Origin: Pseudophaeomoniella oleicola | Taxonomy: Eukaryota; Ascomycota; Eurotiomycetes; Phaeomoniellales; Phaeomoniellaceae | Reading direction: 5' to 3' | DNA length: 64,000 nt | Assembly (NCBI GenBank): GCA_003868215.1 | Contig: QWDQ01000032.1 | Coordinates: forward strand, 62,001 to 126,000 | Part shown: positions 41,974 to 53,640 of the stretch, in pieces | Position numbering within the stretch: the stretch's first letter is position 1 | Layout: each line of letters starts with the position of its first letter | Program-made: the position numbers and the translations under genes | The notes under the pieces: generated by a model | Seen by the model: the letters and a program-made list of their open reading frames with translations, nothing else | What the model was told of the DNA's origin: nothing | Databases searched by the model: none

Positions 41974-43006
41974 TCATTCTGACTTCGACATCTCTGCTGC
42001 ATGTGCCTTCTTATACCCCGCCCAGTCATCCTGTCTAGGATACGGAAGCACATCACCCTTCTCATCCGTCGGCACCTCCTTTCCCAAGAACTTCGCCAAC
42101 TCTTCCCATCCGTCACCAGGCTGATACTCCAACAAGTCTCGCCCTTGCTCCTTGCACGCTCGTCTGACCATTTCGTTGTGCTCCTCGTATGCCTTGGGGC
42201 CGGTGTTCGGAAAGTCATCATTCCAGACATATTGATGGGTTATGGTGGAGAGTTTGCGCATCAGTAAGTTATTGCTGGAGGAGTTGCCACTCGTGCTGGC
42301 ATCTGGTGGAAGGGGTGGGAGGTTGTTATAATGATGATAGAGAGTCGCGAGCATCGAATCGTACCATTTGCGAAAGGGGCGGACCGAGAGGATTACGCGG
42401 GCATCAGGGTAGGCGGAGAGGAGTTCGGAGGCGAAGAGAGTAGAGGGGAGGTCGGACGTGCCCTATAATGACAGTGCTTAGACGATATCCCTGGCATCCA
42501 AAAGCAAGTGACAGTTGACAGACGGAATCTGGAAGCGGCCCACCAATGAGGGAGAGCCCTAAACAGCGCAGCTGCATCGCTCACCCATGAAGTAGACCTT
42601 CGAAACATTCAAGGGAAAACTAGAGAAAAGAAAACCATCACGACCCCAATAGATAAGGTAAACGACGTACGTTGAACCCTTTAAAGATCCCATCAAACTC
42701 TTCCCGCCCAGGCAATTTGCCCTCCCCTTTATACTTCGCTTCCAACGCCTCGATCCAAAACTCTTGATGCTTATTCTTCCCTACCTCCCTCATGTGATAG
42801 CATTCTCCGCCGCCGAGCATCTTGATGGCTTCGGCGAGAGCTGTTCAGACTGAAGGTTAGAACACAATTCTGTAGATTACCCTACCTGCCGTCCGCAACC
42901 CCTGAAAAAACAGAAAAAATAAAATAAAATAACGATATTGAAATCAAAACAACAACGTACATTGTGTTCCCGTCCTAGGATATCCGAGTACCAGAATCTC
43001 CACCAT
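41974..43006 (-). CDS. P-loop sulfotransferase-like protein (Sulfotransfer_4 type)
   Basis: Exons 42961-43006, 42671-42840 and 41974-42462; introns of 120 and 208 nt, phase-matched; 234 residues. The N-terminal P-loop-like motif is ILVLGYPRTGTQSL (intron 1 lies inside it, after GTQ). HMREVGKNKHQEFW, then FDGIFKGF, LPSTLFASELLSAYPDARVIL and SVRPFRKWYDSM give the family pattern: partner loop, then a strand ending before W/Y-S as in PAPS-dependent sulfotransferases. Fungal members are numerous and mostly uncharacterised; sulfotransfer itself is not shown. Its 3' end converges with the PPAT gene, 230 bp apart. Confidence 0.82.
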
Positions 43007-43962
43007 CTTGTTCTTTTGATCGCAAGGTATGTAACCGTATGTATTGCTCTATTAAAAGATATATGATGCGGATTAGGTATGTATGTAGGTACGAATATGG
43101 AAGAAGTGAAAGGGAGAGATGGAGTGAGAGGATGGAAGGATGGAGGGTTGATGGAGGATCGGTTGTATACCATATATAAAATGATCGTATCAACAAGTAG
43201 GTCATCGAATATCGCTCGCTCGCTCGCTTATGTACCTCCCTACCTACCTTGTATAGCTCTCCTTTGACTTCTCTATACATACTTACTTACTCTCTCTTTA
43301 TTACGTGCCCCAGATCTTCCTCCTCCCATTCCTTTACAATCACCAGACCCCCCCCCCCCACCCCACGATCTAACTAAGGACCCAACCATTCTCAAATCCA
43401 GACCTTCGCATTCAGAGTTCCAACAAACATCGTTTCGAATTTGCGCAAGTGATGTGACGTTACAACCCGTGTGCTTTGTTGGAAGGAGGTCGGGTAGATT
43501 CGGATGAGATGGAATGAAAGAGGAGGGGAGGGACGGGAACCTAACCACCTAGTAACTTACTGCTTGTAGTCATTGAAATGAGAGATGACGAAAATAGGGC
43601 TTTATTTATGCGAACGTGTGAACGGGTTGGAATTGGTAGGTAAGGTATGTAGGTACCTAGGCAAGTACATACTAGCATCGTATTGACAGTAGTTAATAGA
43701 TGAGAGAGCGAGAGTGGGTATTGGAAGTCAGGCTCAATATCTACGTATGGTATGTTCTCGCAAATGAGATAAACCATTGTCTGATTGATTATGTTCTACA
43801 TACATTCGACTGCTGCTGCTCGATAGCACTGTTAAAGCATCTTATGAGACTTCTGAATCCGGGAATAAAGAAAATCAGAAAGTGGTAATTATCAATCCTG
43901 TTCTCAGGCCGATCTGAGATAAGGTGTGCCCAATGGATATAGTACAGCGACCGTAGGTGTAT
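43007..43962. other. Low-complexity intergenic stretch
   Basis: About 950 bp with short tandem repeats (CGCT units at 43213-43228, poly-C near 43348-43363, TAGGTA words near 43637-43665). Minus-strand frames here are low complexity. It holds the promoter of the sulfotransferase-like gene and the 3' flank of the Shr3 gene. Confidence 0.6.
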
Positions 43963-44691
43963 CTACCTAGCCTTCTTCGACTCCTTGTTGCTACCTTTTC
44001 TCGCCGGTCCTTGACCAGCACCACCTTCAGATACAGGCTTCCCCTGCAAGCTTTCCTTTTCTCTGATTTTATTCTGCTCCGTTTCGTCTGCGCGCTCGGC
44101 ATACCATTGACCGGCCTGGAGGACAAGGACGCCGGCGAGTAACAAAGCGAGGATGGTGTTGCTCGCTGCCAGTACCTTGAGATTATCCTCCCTACCCAAC
44201 ACGTCAGCACCCTCGGGTGTATAACCGCCGTAATCTGCCTCTTCTGCCGCGGGACTGTTGAGACCCACGCCGTAGGTACCCACGTTGACGATTCGCAGAC
44301 CCTTCGCAATGTTCGCGATGTAGACGGCGACACCGCACATGTAAAGAACCAAGCTACCCCCGTCGAACAAGTAGTTCGATTCGGAAGGTTTGTAGAGTTT
44401 CCAAATGAAGCCGACCAGACCCAGGAAAATCATGATATGGAGAATACGCTCAACAATTGGCGGTGAATTGTATAACAGCTTCAAATGCGCCTCTAGCTGA
44501 TCATAGTGAGAGCTGGGTGTCGGGATGCTGGACCAGAGTACATGATAGTCGTATGGGAGTAGACAGAAGAGGATACCCAAGAAGAATGAGGTCGCTGTAC
44601 ACCCATACTGTCAGTTATCTGAAACGATTGCGACAATAGATTGTTACGTACGACATACAACCAAGAAGGTCGCAAACGAGAAGCCGGCCAT
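43963..44691 (-). CDS. Shr3-type ER membrane chaperone for amino-acid permeases
   Basis: Exons 44652-44691 and 43963-44594 with a 57-nt intron; 223 residues. The protein starts MAGFSFATFLVV and then reads TSFFLGILFCLLPYDYHVLW across the junction, the Shr3 signature. Four membrane segments are visible (start, IMIFLGLVGFIWKLY, LVLYMCGVAVYIANIA, TILALLLAGVLVLQAG), followed by a lysine-rich cytosolic tail ending KKAR, suited to ER retention. In yeast Shr3 packages amino-acid permeases for ER exit. The donor at 44651 (GTACGT) is chosen because its phase matches; an alternative GTATGT upstream does not fit. Confidence 0.92.
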
Positions 44692-45220
44692 GCTGACCTA
44701 TGTAGCTAAAAGAGCAACACAACAGGTAGAAGACGAATTGGGGAAGCTGAAGACCGGGTGCAGTTATCGCGCGACCCTGTCGTCGACGATAGGAGCTGAA
44801 GTCTTGCGGGTTGGCAAGTCACACAGCGCCAAAGGTCGATCTTGTGAATCCTGGGCAAAAGCAAAACTGATGATAGAAAAGAGATTTCGCTGTCAGACGT
44901 CGACGTGTCGCAAAAGGTTGCATTGAAATAGGTGGGCACTTATTAGTACTGATAAAACAAAGTTTATCGTTATTCTAGGCTGAAAGCTGATGACAATTTG
45001 CTTGGCTTGATGGTTCACGAAGAAAGAGAACTTGCACGCATCATGAGGGGCAGTCTGTGTACTACGGTAAGGTAATGAATTGATAGCTTAAGTTGTCAAC
45101 CATCGTGGAGTAGCTGAGGTAGGTTTCCTATGCGGATATTGAAACTGTAGATCTAATTATGAGGTGTGATTGACAATCATGAGCTATCTTAGTAGTATAT
45201 TAATACTTTCCTGTATTGCT
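44692..45220. promoter_or_regulatory. Shr3 promoter and 3' flank of the CSA-like gene
   Basis: About 530 bp, no gene or repeat recognised. Confidence 0.4.
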
Positions 45221-46690
45221 CTACGTAAATGTGATAGGCTTCTTCGTCAACCCTTGAACGATTTCACTGAGGACATCTCTCTTCCTTTTCCGCCTTTTCT
45301 CGTCTTCATCTTCTTCCCCCGCCATGGTAGATGGCTTTTCAACTTCGTCATCCTCCGTGTCATCCGACTTGATCCCGCTCCTCCACAAACGGATACCACC
45401 ATCCCCGTGTCCCGAGAGCAGCTCGCATCCTCCTCCATCTCCTTGAAGTCGCCACGCCATGCAATTGATTCTTCCGGAGCTGGTGAGTTTGCTGCTACCT
45501 TGGCTCATCCCGAGCGTACCACCTGGCTTTCGGACAACTCCAGGTACTCGAAGTACTCGTTCCAAAGTACCTTCCAGCAAATCGAACACTAGAATTTCAC
45601 CCTTGGCGTCATCGTTCGCCCACAACAACAGGGGCTTATCTGGTCTCGTCATTCCTTTTGGAGAGAACAGCGGAACAAACTCTCCATTCCTGGAGTTCCT
45701 GATTCTTGGTCCAAAATGCACGAGGAGATTTGCGCCTGTGGCGGCGTCCCAAACCCTAATCCGCTGATCATGTCCACAAGTGACTATATGTCGGCCATCA
45801 GGGGTGAAACGGACGCCCGTGACTGGCCCAGCATGAGCCCGCGCGTTCCAATCCAATGCATCTCGGCCAGCATAAGACGGTGTGTGAGAAGGTGGAACGG
45901 CACCAACGGAGTCATCAAGATCTAATGAGGCGAAAGCAGCTTTTGCTCTCCGTATGTCGAACAAAAGGGTCCTTGAGTCGCTCGAGCAAGAAGCAAGGAT
46001 ATGCTCGGAAATGGGTGACCACGCCACGCTCATGCAAGAAGCAGTATGCCCAGGAAGTGTATGCGTTGACAGGCCGGAGCGCAGATCCAACAATTGGATA
46101 GCGGGATGCGAAGTGGCAACGGCAATTTGTAACGTAGAAGACGGCAAAGATGACAATGCATGAGCGAACGGGGTGTGGGTGAGATTGAAACTATGGACAG
46201 GGATTATGGATGTTGGAGTGATTGAGGACAATTTGAGCGTTGTGTCGAATGACGTTGACAGGATCGTGGCGGGCGTTGGATCGAAAGGATATATTGACAA
46301 CGAAGTCAACGCGTGTGTATGCGCGTTAGGGGTGCCACGGACAAGAGTACTTGAAGGACGGTATGTCGAAATCGTCTTTGTTAAAGACGGATCTTCAAAG
46401 TCCCAGAGGCGAATCGTCGCATCTGCACCTCCTGAAATGGCATAACGACAATCGTGTTGATCGATAGCGAGAGCATTCACCCCTGCCTTGTGAGCATAGA
46501 CCTCGCCACTGTAATCATCCGCGATTGCCCTGCTGTTTGCATCTCGACCCCTAGCTAATGGCGTTGGAGCAGCGCTGAATCTCGATTGCGGATCAGGCTC
46601 GATAGTCCTTGTCAGACGGTCATACTGGGCTTTTCGCAACGTCACCGGTTGACTCGACCCCAGTCTGATGTTCAGAAGGTATGAATTCAT
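45221..46690 (-). CDS. WD40 protein related to CSA/ERCC8 (Rad28-like)
   Basis: A single exon of 489 residues from the ATG at 46690 (MNSYLLNIRLGSSQPVTL). It contains at least five WD repeats: HKAGVNALAIDQHDCRYAIS...IRLWDFED, LTSLSIYPFD, AIQLLDLRSG, VAWSPISEHILASCSSDSRTLLFDIR, GVRFTPDGRHIVTCGHDQRIRVWDAATG and a last ELLSGHGDGGIRLW. The order AIQLLDLRSG ... GHTASCMSVAWSP resembles CSA/ERCC8, the substrate receptor of a CUL4-DDB1 ligase in transcription-coupled repair. A basic C-terminal tail (RRKRKRD) suggests nuclear localisation. Confidence 0.85.
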   Translation of the reverse strand: MNSYLLNIRLGSSQPVTLRKAQYDRLTRTIEPDPQSRFSAAPTPLARGRDANSRAIADDYSGEVYAHKAGVNALAIDQHDCRYAISGGADATIRLWDFEDPSLTKTISTYRPSSTLVRGTPNAHTHALTSLSIYPFDPTPATILSTSFDTTLKLSSITPTSIIPVHSFNLTHTPFAHALSSLPSSTLQIAVATSHPAIQLLDLRSGLSTHTLPGHTASCMSVAWSPISEHILASCSSDSRTLLFDIRRAKAAFASLDLDDSVGAVPPSHTPSYAGRDALDWNARAHAGPVTGVRFTPDGRHIVTCGHDQRIRVWDAATGANLLVHFGPRIRNSRNGEFVPLFSPKGMTRPDKPLLLWANDDAKGEILVFDLLEGTLERVLRVPGVVRKPGGTLGMSQGSSKLTSSGRINCMAWRLQGDGGGCELLSGHGDGGIRLWRSGIKSDDTEDDEVEKPSTMAGEEDEDEKRRKRKRDVLSEIVQGLTKKPITFT

Positions 46691-47072
46691 GCATCTGGAG
46701 CAGAAGTGAACAGATGTTGCTTGCAGCTGTGCGATGCGAGCATGATATACAGTAATAGGACGTCCTGCTTGATCGGCGCATCTTAAACCCTGGAGAAGAC
46801 CAAAGGAATGTGGAGACGATCTCTTTGCTCTGGAAATCTCCGACCCATACGGAGCACATAAGATACTAGTAACTTAGTTACATGCCTACAATTAAGTTAG
46901 TAGCCTTACAGTTATTATCATCGTATGCCTTGTATATACTGGTAGGTGTATGGCCAGATATTGTCACCCTCTCCTCTCAACACTGTGACTATTCTGCATG
47001 TGAAATACTGATCCATTTTCTATTCCATCAACGACAGCGGCCATTGTCTGTCTGATTTTGTGAGCTGTCAGA

Positions 47073-47748
47073 ATGTCAAGGCCAACCCCTATGCAGAAAG
47101 ATGAATCTAAATTGAGATCAAAGGCGTCGGTATATGATGCAGTCGCCGGTAAGTCTTCTTGTAACATGGCAGCGACCACGAAGCTCAATTCAAGTAGGTC
47201 GCATCTCCACTGGAGGCTTCATTCCTGCCATGCCAAGAGCATCCAGATACAGGGATGAGCTATCGACGAACGTAAAACCAATCGCACCAGAGGAGGTTCT
47301 GTTCAAACGGAAGAGAGCTCCAGAGAGATATGAAGAGACAGACGTCTATTTCGCACATGAGAAGTTGTCATCGAAGCAAAGACTACCGGATTCGGATCTT
47401 CTGAAAGCAATTCACCAATTTACTTCGACATTCTATGCGGAAACATATGCCAGTCGTGCGAGAGGTGACTATCGTAGCATGGACGAGACAGCGCTAATTG
47501 CAATGGGCATCCTTCTTGAAGAAGCAATGGCAGAAACCCTTGGCGACAATGGAGATCTTGTCTTCACCGAACCCGAGGAGTATAGCCAGGGAATACCGGA
47601 AGATGGCGTCACAAGCGCTCAGGTCACCGGATCTGTTCCTATAATCCACTCTCCTCAATTCATTGGTGAAGAGAGCAGTGAAGAATCGGACCATGGCCAC
47701 AGATCTAAGCGTGCAAGGTCCGACCTAGGATCACATCGCTCTGCCTAG
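47073..47748 (+). CDS. Conserved-looking 208-residue protein of unknown function
   Basis: Exons 47073-47148 and 47198-47748 with a 49-nt intron (GTAAGT donor). The acceptor is an AAGTAG pair, so use of the first AG would add one residue. A basic/Ser N-terminus is followed by VLFKRKRAPERYEETDVYF, then a helical core (LPDSDLLKAIHQFTSTFYAE, SMDETALIAMGILLEEAMAE) and an acidic/Ser tail ending in a nuclear-signal-like HRSKRARSD. The core looks conserved, perhaps a nuclear factor, but I do not recognise it. Divergent from the CSA-like gene across a ~380-bp shared promoter. Confidence 0.75.
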
Positions 47749-49246
47749 GTAGACTCTTACAGGCAGTCGGGTCTGTACTATGTGGTAAGCATGCGAATAT
47801 TCGGCCCAGCGGCATCTATACATTAGTTTCGTTGTGATTGTCGCTTCAGGAAGCACCATGAAAGCATCGTTATACTTGCAAAGATCATGTGTGGATGGAC
47901 CTACCATACACGCAGCTGCTGAGGCGTCTCCTCATGCGCCACACTGCCGTCAGGGAAACCATTGATACAGCATGTCCTGGCTTTGAGCCGGTTAAATTAC
48001 GTTTAGTCGACTGGAAGAGTTCTAACGGAGAAGAGGGGGCGCCAGCGGGCACATCAGGGTCATGAAGTGTTGCCACTCCTAGATCAGGGCCTAGAGCTAT
48101 CACTTCATCACTGGTACGGCTTTGTATTCAGTTACCACTGGTACAGCTGTGCATTCAGCTTGCGGCATGGATCAGATCGGCGGTCCATATGACATACCAG
48201 ACTATCGGGAATACAAGGATCATCAGTATGATGAAAGCAGCGGCATTTGCAAATTGTTGCCCCAACATCATGCATTTCTAGCACCTTTTATGACATTGAC
48301 ACCTTCCACATGGAGGGGCATGTCAGCTGTGGATTCATTGCAGATGGATGTACAGCTCTTGGAAGCTTTGGCGACCTCTATCTTGGAATATTCCTGCTCG
48401 TGGTCGTCCTCTCCGAACACCAACGATTATCCGGACCAACATGTCGTATTTGTGGATGTCCAATACCCACAACATAGGGTGAAGGGCATGATCTTTCGGA
48501 AAGACGCTTCATCTATCCGAACACATGAACAAGGGCCGGGGGGCCTGTCAGCAAGATCACTACCGGCTTTAACCGTACGCCATATTACTCGATGACAGGA
48601 ATATAAACTAACTTCAATAAGCCAGAGGACGGAGGAGGGATGGCCCTTCAGGAAAGACCAGATTGAACCATCACCCATGGCCAACAAAGAGGGTTCCCGA
48701 CTAGGATCTTGATGATGGTGGCATCCTTTATCTTGAACGATGTAATCTGGGGAATCCCACATTTCCCCTCCACATCCACTTCCGCGACCACCTTTCCGCC
48801 CCCGGATTATGATCGTCCAACGAGACGGCTGGATCTCGTTCAGGCTAAAAGTTCATCGAGGCCAGACCTACTTGGTTCAATCCTTGGCGAACAGAATGGC
48901 GTTGATTTGCATGCCTCTTGTTTCTCAATCCTTGCCTACGAGCAGAAGGACAGCGACCTGACTTATCATCGTATCTAGACAATAACCAATCACTACCGTA
49001 CGGTATCATCACGAGTCTAGATCTCACGTTTTGCCGGCGGGTTCTGTTTGGCTGCTAGATTGCCAGACCTGAATCCATGGATAAATGCAAGAAAGCATGG
49101 GAGTACTCTAGAAATGGGCACCTTGAGAAAGAAATATATCCTCAGGAATCCGCCTACCCTTTCTCATCTGGGATCGTCCTTCAAATCATCGCTCACTACT
49201 ATTCTCGCGTCGGTCAAATTAATCTGAGATCGAGTCTTGTCTCACG
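47749..49246. other. Intergenic stretch with unsupported open frames
   Basis: About 1.5 kb before the sugar transporter. Plus-strand ATG frames at 48167-48595 (142 residues, polar) and 48712-48978 (88 residues) read partly like protein, but lack splice support, motifs or a known family. The transporter promoter is in the last part; no TATA box recognised. Confidence 0.4.
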
Positions 49247-51078
49247 ATGGGTAAAGACTACTTCGAAATTGGTGGACGCCAGTTCCCCAGGGTTACTTGG
49301 TGAGTCGATATCAATGTCAATCCTCGGAGAAATGCTGACATTCCAAAGGTATACGGATCCGGGCATGCGAAAGACTTATATCATCCTTTTGTTCGTCGTC
49401 TTGACATCCGTCAGTCACCCAACCCTCCCGCTCCATTGTTGTTACTGACACGTCTGAAGGCCACGAATGGATATGACGGTTCTATGATGAACGGTAGCAT
49501 TCCTGTCTCAAGGTTCATAACGAGTCCTAACGAGTCTTCATCAGGTCTTCAGACTCTTCCTTACTGGCAGAGCTACTTCAACAACCCCAAAGGCTCCATC
49601 TTGGGTCTTCTCAACTGCATTATGTCTGTTGGTTCGCTCTGTGCAATTCCATTCGTGCCATACACGGCCGACATCCTCGGCCGAAGAGATGGAATCGCGA
49701 TTGGCTGTGTTATTATGTAAGGACCAAGTTCTCTGTCGAGGAACACATATTGACAGCGGTACAGGGCTGTGGGAGTCGTATTGCAAAGTGTGTCAATAAA
49801 TCTAAGCATGTTCGTTGCTGCGCGATTCTTCATTGGGTTTGGGGTCGCTATTGCTCACGGTTCTTCGCCGCTGTTGATCACCGAGCTGGTTCACCCGCAA
49901 CACCGTGCGATCTTTACCACCATTTACAACACGACCTGGTACTTTGGAAGCATCATTGCTGCATGGCTCACATATGGAACTGATCATATCAGCAATGACT
50001 GGCAGTGGAGAGCTCCAAGTGTCGTGCAGGTATTCCCATCAGCCCTTCAACTTACATTTATCTGGTTTGTGCCAGAGAGCCCTCGTTGGTTCATCTCCAA
50101 GGGAAAGGTGGAGAACGCCCATCAGGTTCTCGCGGACTGCCACGCCAATGGCAACTTGGACGACGAACTCGTCCAGCTAGAGTTGCAAGAAATCCGGGAC
50201 ACCATTAAGCTCGAGCAAGAATTTGAAGGAAACTCTTGGCTCGAATTGATAAGAACCAAAGGAAATCGGCATCGTCTGATCATCTTGATCTCCGCTGGAT
50301 TCTTCTCCCAATGGTCTGGCAACGGGTTGGTTTCATACTATCTGCACACGATACTTGACAATATTGGATACACGGACACGCTCACCCAGAACCTGATCAA
50401 TGGCGTCCTTCAAATTTTCAACTTCTTCACAGCTGTCACCATGTGTTTCTTTGTTGACAAGATTGGCCGAAGGAAGCTGTTTTTGGTCTCCACTGCCGGC
50501 ATGCTTGGTGCCTTCATCGTCTGGACTATCTGCTCTGCCAGGTATACTATTGCTGGGAACGGGGCTGCGGCGAAGGCTGTTATCGGAATGATCTACATCT
50601 ACTACTTCTTCTACAACCTTGCCTGGTCCGGTCTCTTGGTTGGTTACACTGTCGAGATCCTGCCGTTCAACATCCGCGCCAAGGGCATAACCGTCATGTT
50701 CCTCTGCGTCGACATCGCACGTAAGTCAGACCCTCTACATTCCCACTTTTACCTCTCATTGACACGGTAACAGTCTTCTTCAACCAATATGTCAACCCCA
50801 TTGCACTTGAAAATATCCAATGGAAGTACTACATCTTCTACTGTGTCTGGCTTGGAGTCGAAATCATCGTCGTTTACTTCTTCTACATCGAAACCAGACA
50901 TACCCCTCTCGAAGAAATCGCCAAGCACTTCGACGGCGACCAGGCTATCGTTGGCGGTGCGGGAGCGACCGAGAAGTCCAGAAGACTGGCCGCCGAAGTC
51001 GGTCTAGAGGACACTGTTCGATATGGCGGCGATGAAGAAAAGACGCAGCACATCATCGCTCATGAGGAGTTTGCTTAG
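49247..51078 (+). CDS. MFS sugar (hexose/lactose-type) transporter
   Basis: Six exons: 49247-49299, 49349-49409, 49460-49493, 49545-49716, 49765-50720 and 50774-51078; all introns are 48-53 nt and phase-matched; 526 residues. Twelve membrane spans of the sugar porter family. Motifs: NGYDGSMMNG in TM1, DILGRRDG in the first loop, AARFFIGFG, PESPRW after TM6, DKIGRRKLF in the central loop, and a PLEEI-like end (HTPLEEIAKHFDG). The GYDGSMMNG/LQTLPYWQ pattern is that of lactose permease/hexose transporter-like fungal proteins. Plasma membrane, proton-coupled import is likely; the sugar is unknown. Confidence 0.95.
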
Positions 51079-51275
51079 GTCGAAGTTAACTACCTAGGTA
51101 CATATATTATGTCTGTAAGTAGGATGAGATAATGGGGGCCACAACTGTGAAGATAGGGATCAGTCTCCACATACTCCGTACAGATACAGAGAGTTGCATA
51201 TATGAATACCTCCTACCTATTATATAATAATACTATCATAACCTCTCCTCCTCCATCTCTTCTATAAACAAAAAC

Positions 51276-52037
51276 ATGTCACCACCACCACCACCACCAC
51301 CATCATCATCATCATCGCCCCCCCAAGAACGAGCAGTCCTAATAATCAACACCACGAAAACCTGGACCATAGACGAAGCCGTCGCCTCATTCTGCAACAT
51401 GCGTGGCTCTCCCGATTCTTCAACAGCAACCATTTGGGTCCACGTCTTCGGCGACGATACCGATTACTACGCATTTCGAATCGTCGACTTTGGTGCTGAC
51501 CGACCACTTCCTCCGTCACAGCTACACGATATTCCGTTGAAAGTATACAAAACCACCACCACCATTCGTAACGATGATACTACGTCGTCGACGGGGATGG
51601 GGACGGGGACGGGGACGGGGACACTGTGAGTAATTCATTCATGAATTTTACCATCTTATGATGTAAAAGTATTCATTTCTAAGTGTGTTGTTTTCTTTGG
51701 AAAAAAGGAGTTTCAAACCCCTCCTCCCGTCGTCAAAAAATACACAAGCATATCAGACTGCGCAGGGAGCGAGTCAGGGTGTAGAATGGGGGTTTCCTTG
51801 GGCGGAGTGGAATGGATGGAGGGATGGTTAAGCAAGCAAACGAAGGAGGGAGGGAGGAAGGAAGGAGTTCTGAATGGGGTCGCCCCGTCCCGTAATAACG
51901 TCCTGGCCGTATCGGGTATTATTGCAATCCTCTTGATACCTAGTCTGATATACCTAGGCTTGGTAGAGGGAGCAGCAGTACGGGAGGGAGGAGGGCATTT
52001 ACATGTCTTGGAATATTGGATACTGTTTCTGGTATAA
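51276..52037 (+). CDS. Low-complexity gene, exon structure uncertain
   Basis: The first exon (ATG 51276) starts with Pro and Ser runs coded by CAC/CAT triplets, then a folded-looking core (RAVLIINTTKTWTIDEAV, IWVHVFGDDTDYYAFRIVDF). It ends in a Met/Gly/Thr repeat from GGGGAC units, right before a GTGAGT donor at about 51628. Downstream, a frame ending at 52037 contains one hydrophobic helix (AVSGIIAILLIPSLIYLGLV). The most obvious acceptor (GGAAAAAAG at 51707) is out of phase; GTGTAG ending at 51784 fits the phase. Copy-number change in the hexamer repeat would not alter frame. Unknown function. Confidence 0.4.
51593..51623 (+). repeat. (GGGGAC)n hexanucleotide repeat in coding sequence
   Basis: About five units, encoding an MGTGTGTGT tract next to a splice donor. 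Confidence 0.85.
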
Positions 52038-52080
52038 GGTGTACATTAGGTGGGTAGTAATGAATATATAAGGTATGTGT

Positions 52081-52096
52081 ATATATATATATATAT
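52081..52096. repeat. (AT)8 microsatellite
   Basis: Sixteen bases of alternating AT between two convergent genes. Confidence 0.9.
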
Positions 52097-52251
52097 GTAT
52101 GTACATATTGAATTGCTCATGCACGATGGGTAAGGAGGTTTATATATGCATTTTGTATATTCAAAATCATGATCCTATATAATACAGTTCCTCAACAAAC
52201 ACCCAAACAGAAACAGACCAGAACAAATAATCACATAACGTTCAATCTTAA

Positions 52252-53559
52252 TCACAAATGCTTCGCGGCAAATCCCAACCTCGTATTTCCCGCGTCAAAG
52301 ACAACAAATTGGCTCTTGAGCAGAATATCGCCGAAGATGGCGTACGGACCGCTGATGCTTTGCATTCCGCCATAGCAGTGCGTGCTGTTGATCTGGCCGT
52401 ACGTCATGTAACTGCCGGGGACGAGACCGCGGTAGCTGCCGACGCCAAAGCTGAAGCTCGGCACGGAGGAGGAGCAGGGGTAGACGTAGGCGCCGTAGGT
52501 GTTGCTGTAGGCGGCGCCTCTAATAGCGGCGTAATAGGTTTTGGTGATGCTGGGGGGAAGCAGGAGGAGGGTGGTGCCAGTGTCGGCGATGGCGGTTATG
52601 GGCGTGCTGTTGAATGCGGCGGATCCAACTGCGAAGCCAGTGGAGGTGAATGTCCAGTAACCTGGATTGGTGTTTACAGGGGTATATGTAATTGGTCCGA
52701 TATATTGAGTTGGATCAATGTAACCGAAATTGTACGTTCCCGGTTGACCTCTCTTCAAGTTGGCTGTGAAGAGATAGTTGGTGAGGTTGGTTTTCGCGGT
52801 CTGGTAGATAGGTGTTTGCTTTGTTGGAGAGACGGTGTTGAGGTTCTGGAAGCCCAGACCCACAAGGCCGTCGGTCGATGTACTGGCTGTGAATGAAGAA
52901 GAGACCTGTGTTGCTGGTTCCACAGGTTGAGCGTTGACAGTCAGATTGCCAAGGTGAACAACGTCAGTATAGACAACGCCACTTGCGCTGCTGCCATCGC
53001 CATAACCAATAGACCACCTGTAATTGGGCAACTGTTTGGAAGTTGTGCTTTTGGTGGGATTGTACGTATGTTGACCCTTCACCTCGGTAGACGGAGTCAA
53101 AGACGAGAACATCCAGCTGGGAGAGGTTAGTATCAGACTGCTTTATAACACCTGTGAAACTTACAGATCTGATGAGCCCGTGTCGAAGTCCAGGTTCATC
53201 GTCTGTGGAGGGGTCCCAACTTGAACGGGACATAGGTACGACGAGTCGAATGCCTGAGGTTGAGCAGCCACTGATCCTTGCTGGGATGCCTTTGAAGTGG
53301 CAGCAGCGGCAGCTGAAGATGCAGCTGAAGGTAGCGGGATCTGGAACTTATGCAGAGCCTTTGCATAGATGGCAGGTCCGGAAACATGATATGAGTGCGG
53401 ATTGAACTTCTGATTGAAAACTTGATTGATCACGCTGTGATTCTTAGTTGGTGCAGACGGGTGAAAAAAATTCGAAGGAGCACCACGCAAATCCAAAGCT
53501 ACTGCCTGAGAGGCGAGTGCTATAGTAGCCAGTGAAATCAGATCCGGAGACAGAAACAT
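52252..53559 (-). CDS. Secreted pepsin-like aspartic protease
   Basis: Exons 53165-53559 and 52252-53116 with a 48-nt intron (GTAAGT...ATACTAACCTCTCCCAG); 419 residues. Signal peptide at the N-terminus (FLSPDLISLATIALASQAVA), a propeptide of about 85 residues, then the mature enzyme. Catalytic aspartates are in DFDTGSSDLW (intron 1 splits this motif) and IADTGTTLLLLP. The flap YGDGSSASG and the ending FGDILLKSQFVVFDAGNTRLGFA match the A1 family, aspergillopepsin/penicillopepsin type. An Ala/Ser linker lies in the propeptide region. Extracellular acid protease. Confidence 0.95.
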
Positions 53560-53632
53560 GTTGGCAGTCGCTGAGTCGGTCGTGTATAGTGCACTGTAAA
53601 GACCTACCGTAGTCCATCTTGGGTCTCACGAG

Positions 53633-53640
53633 ATATATAT
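53633..53640 (-). promoter_or_regulatory. TATA box of the aspartic protease gene
   Basis: TATATATA on the minus strand, about 75 bp upstream of the ATG at 53559, a normal distance for fungal regulated genes. Confidence 0.6.

Noticed and set aside
35649-43006. Biosynthetic gene cluster (Zn2Cys6, NmrA-like, PPAT, sulfotransferase-like)
   Set aside because: No core synthase is present, PPAT is a housekeeping enzyme and the genes have mixed orientations.
43875-44333. 152-codon minus-strand frame
   Set aside because: Overlaps the Shr3 coding exon in another frame and lacks any family pattern.
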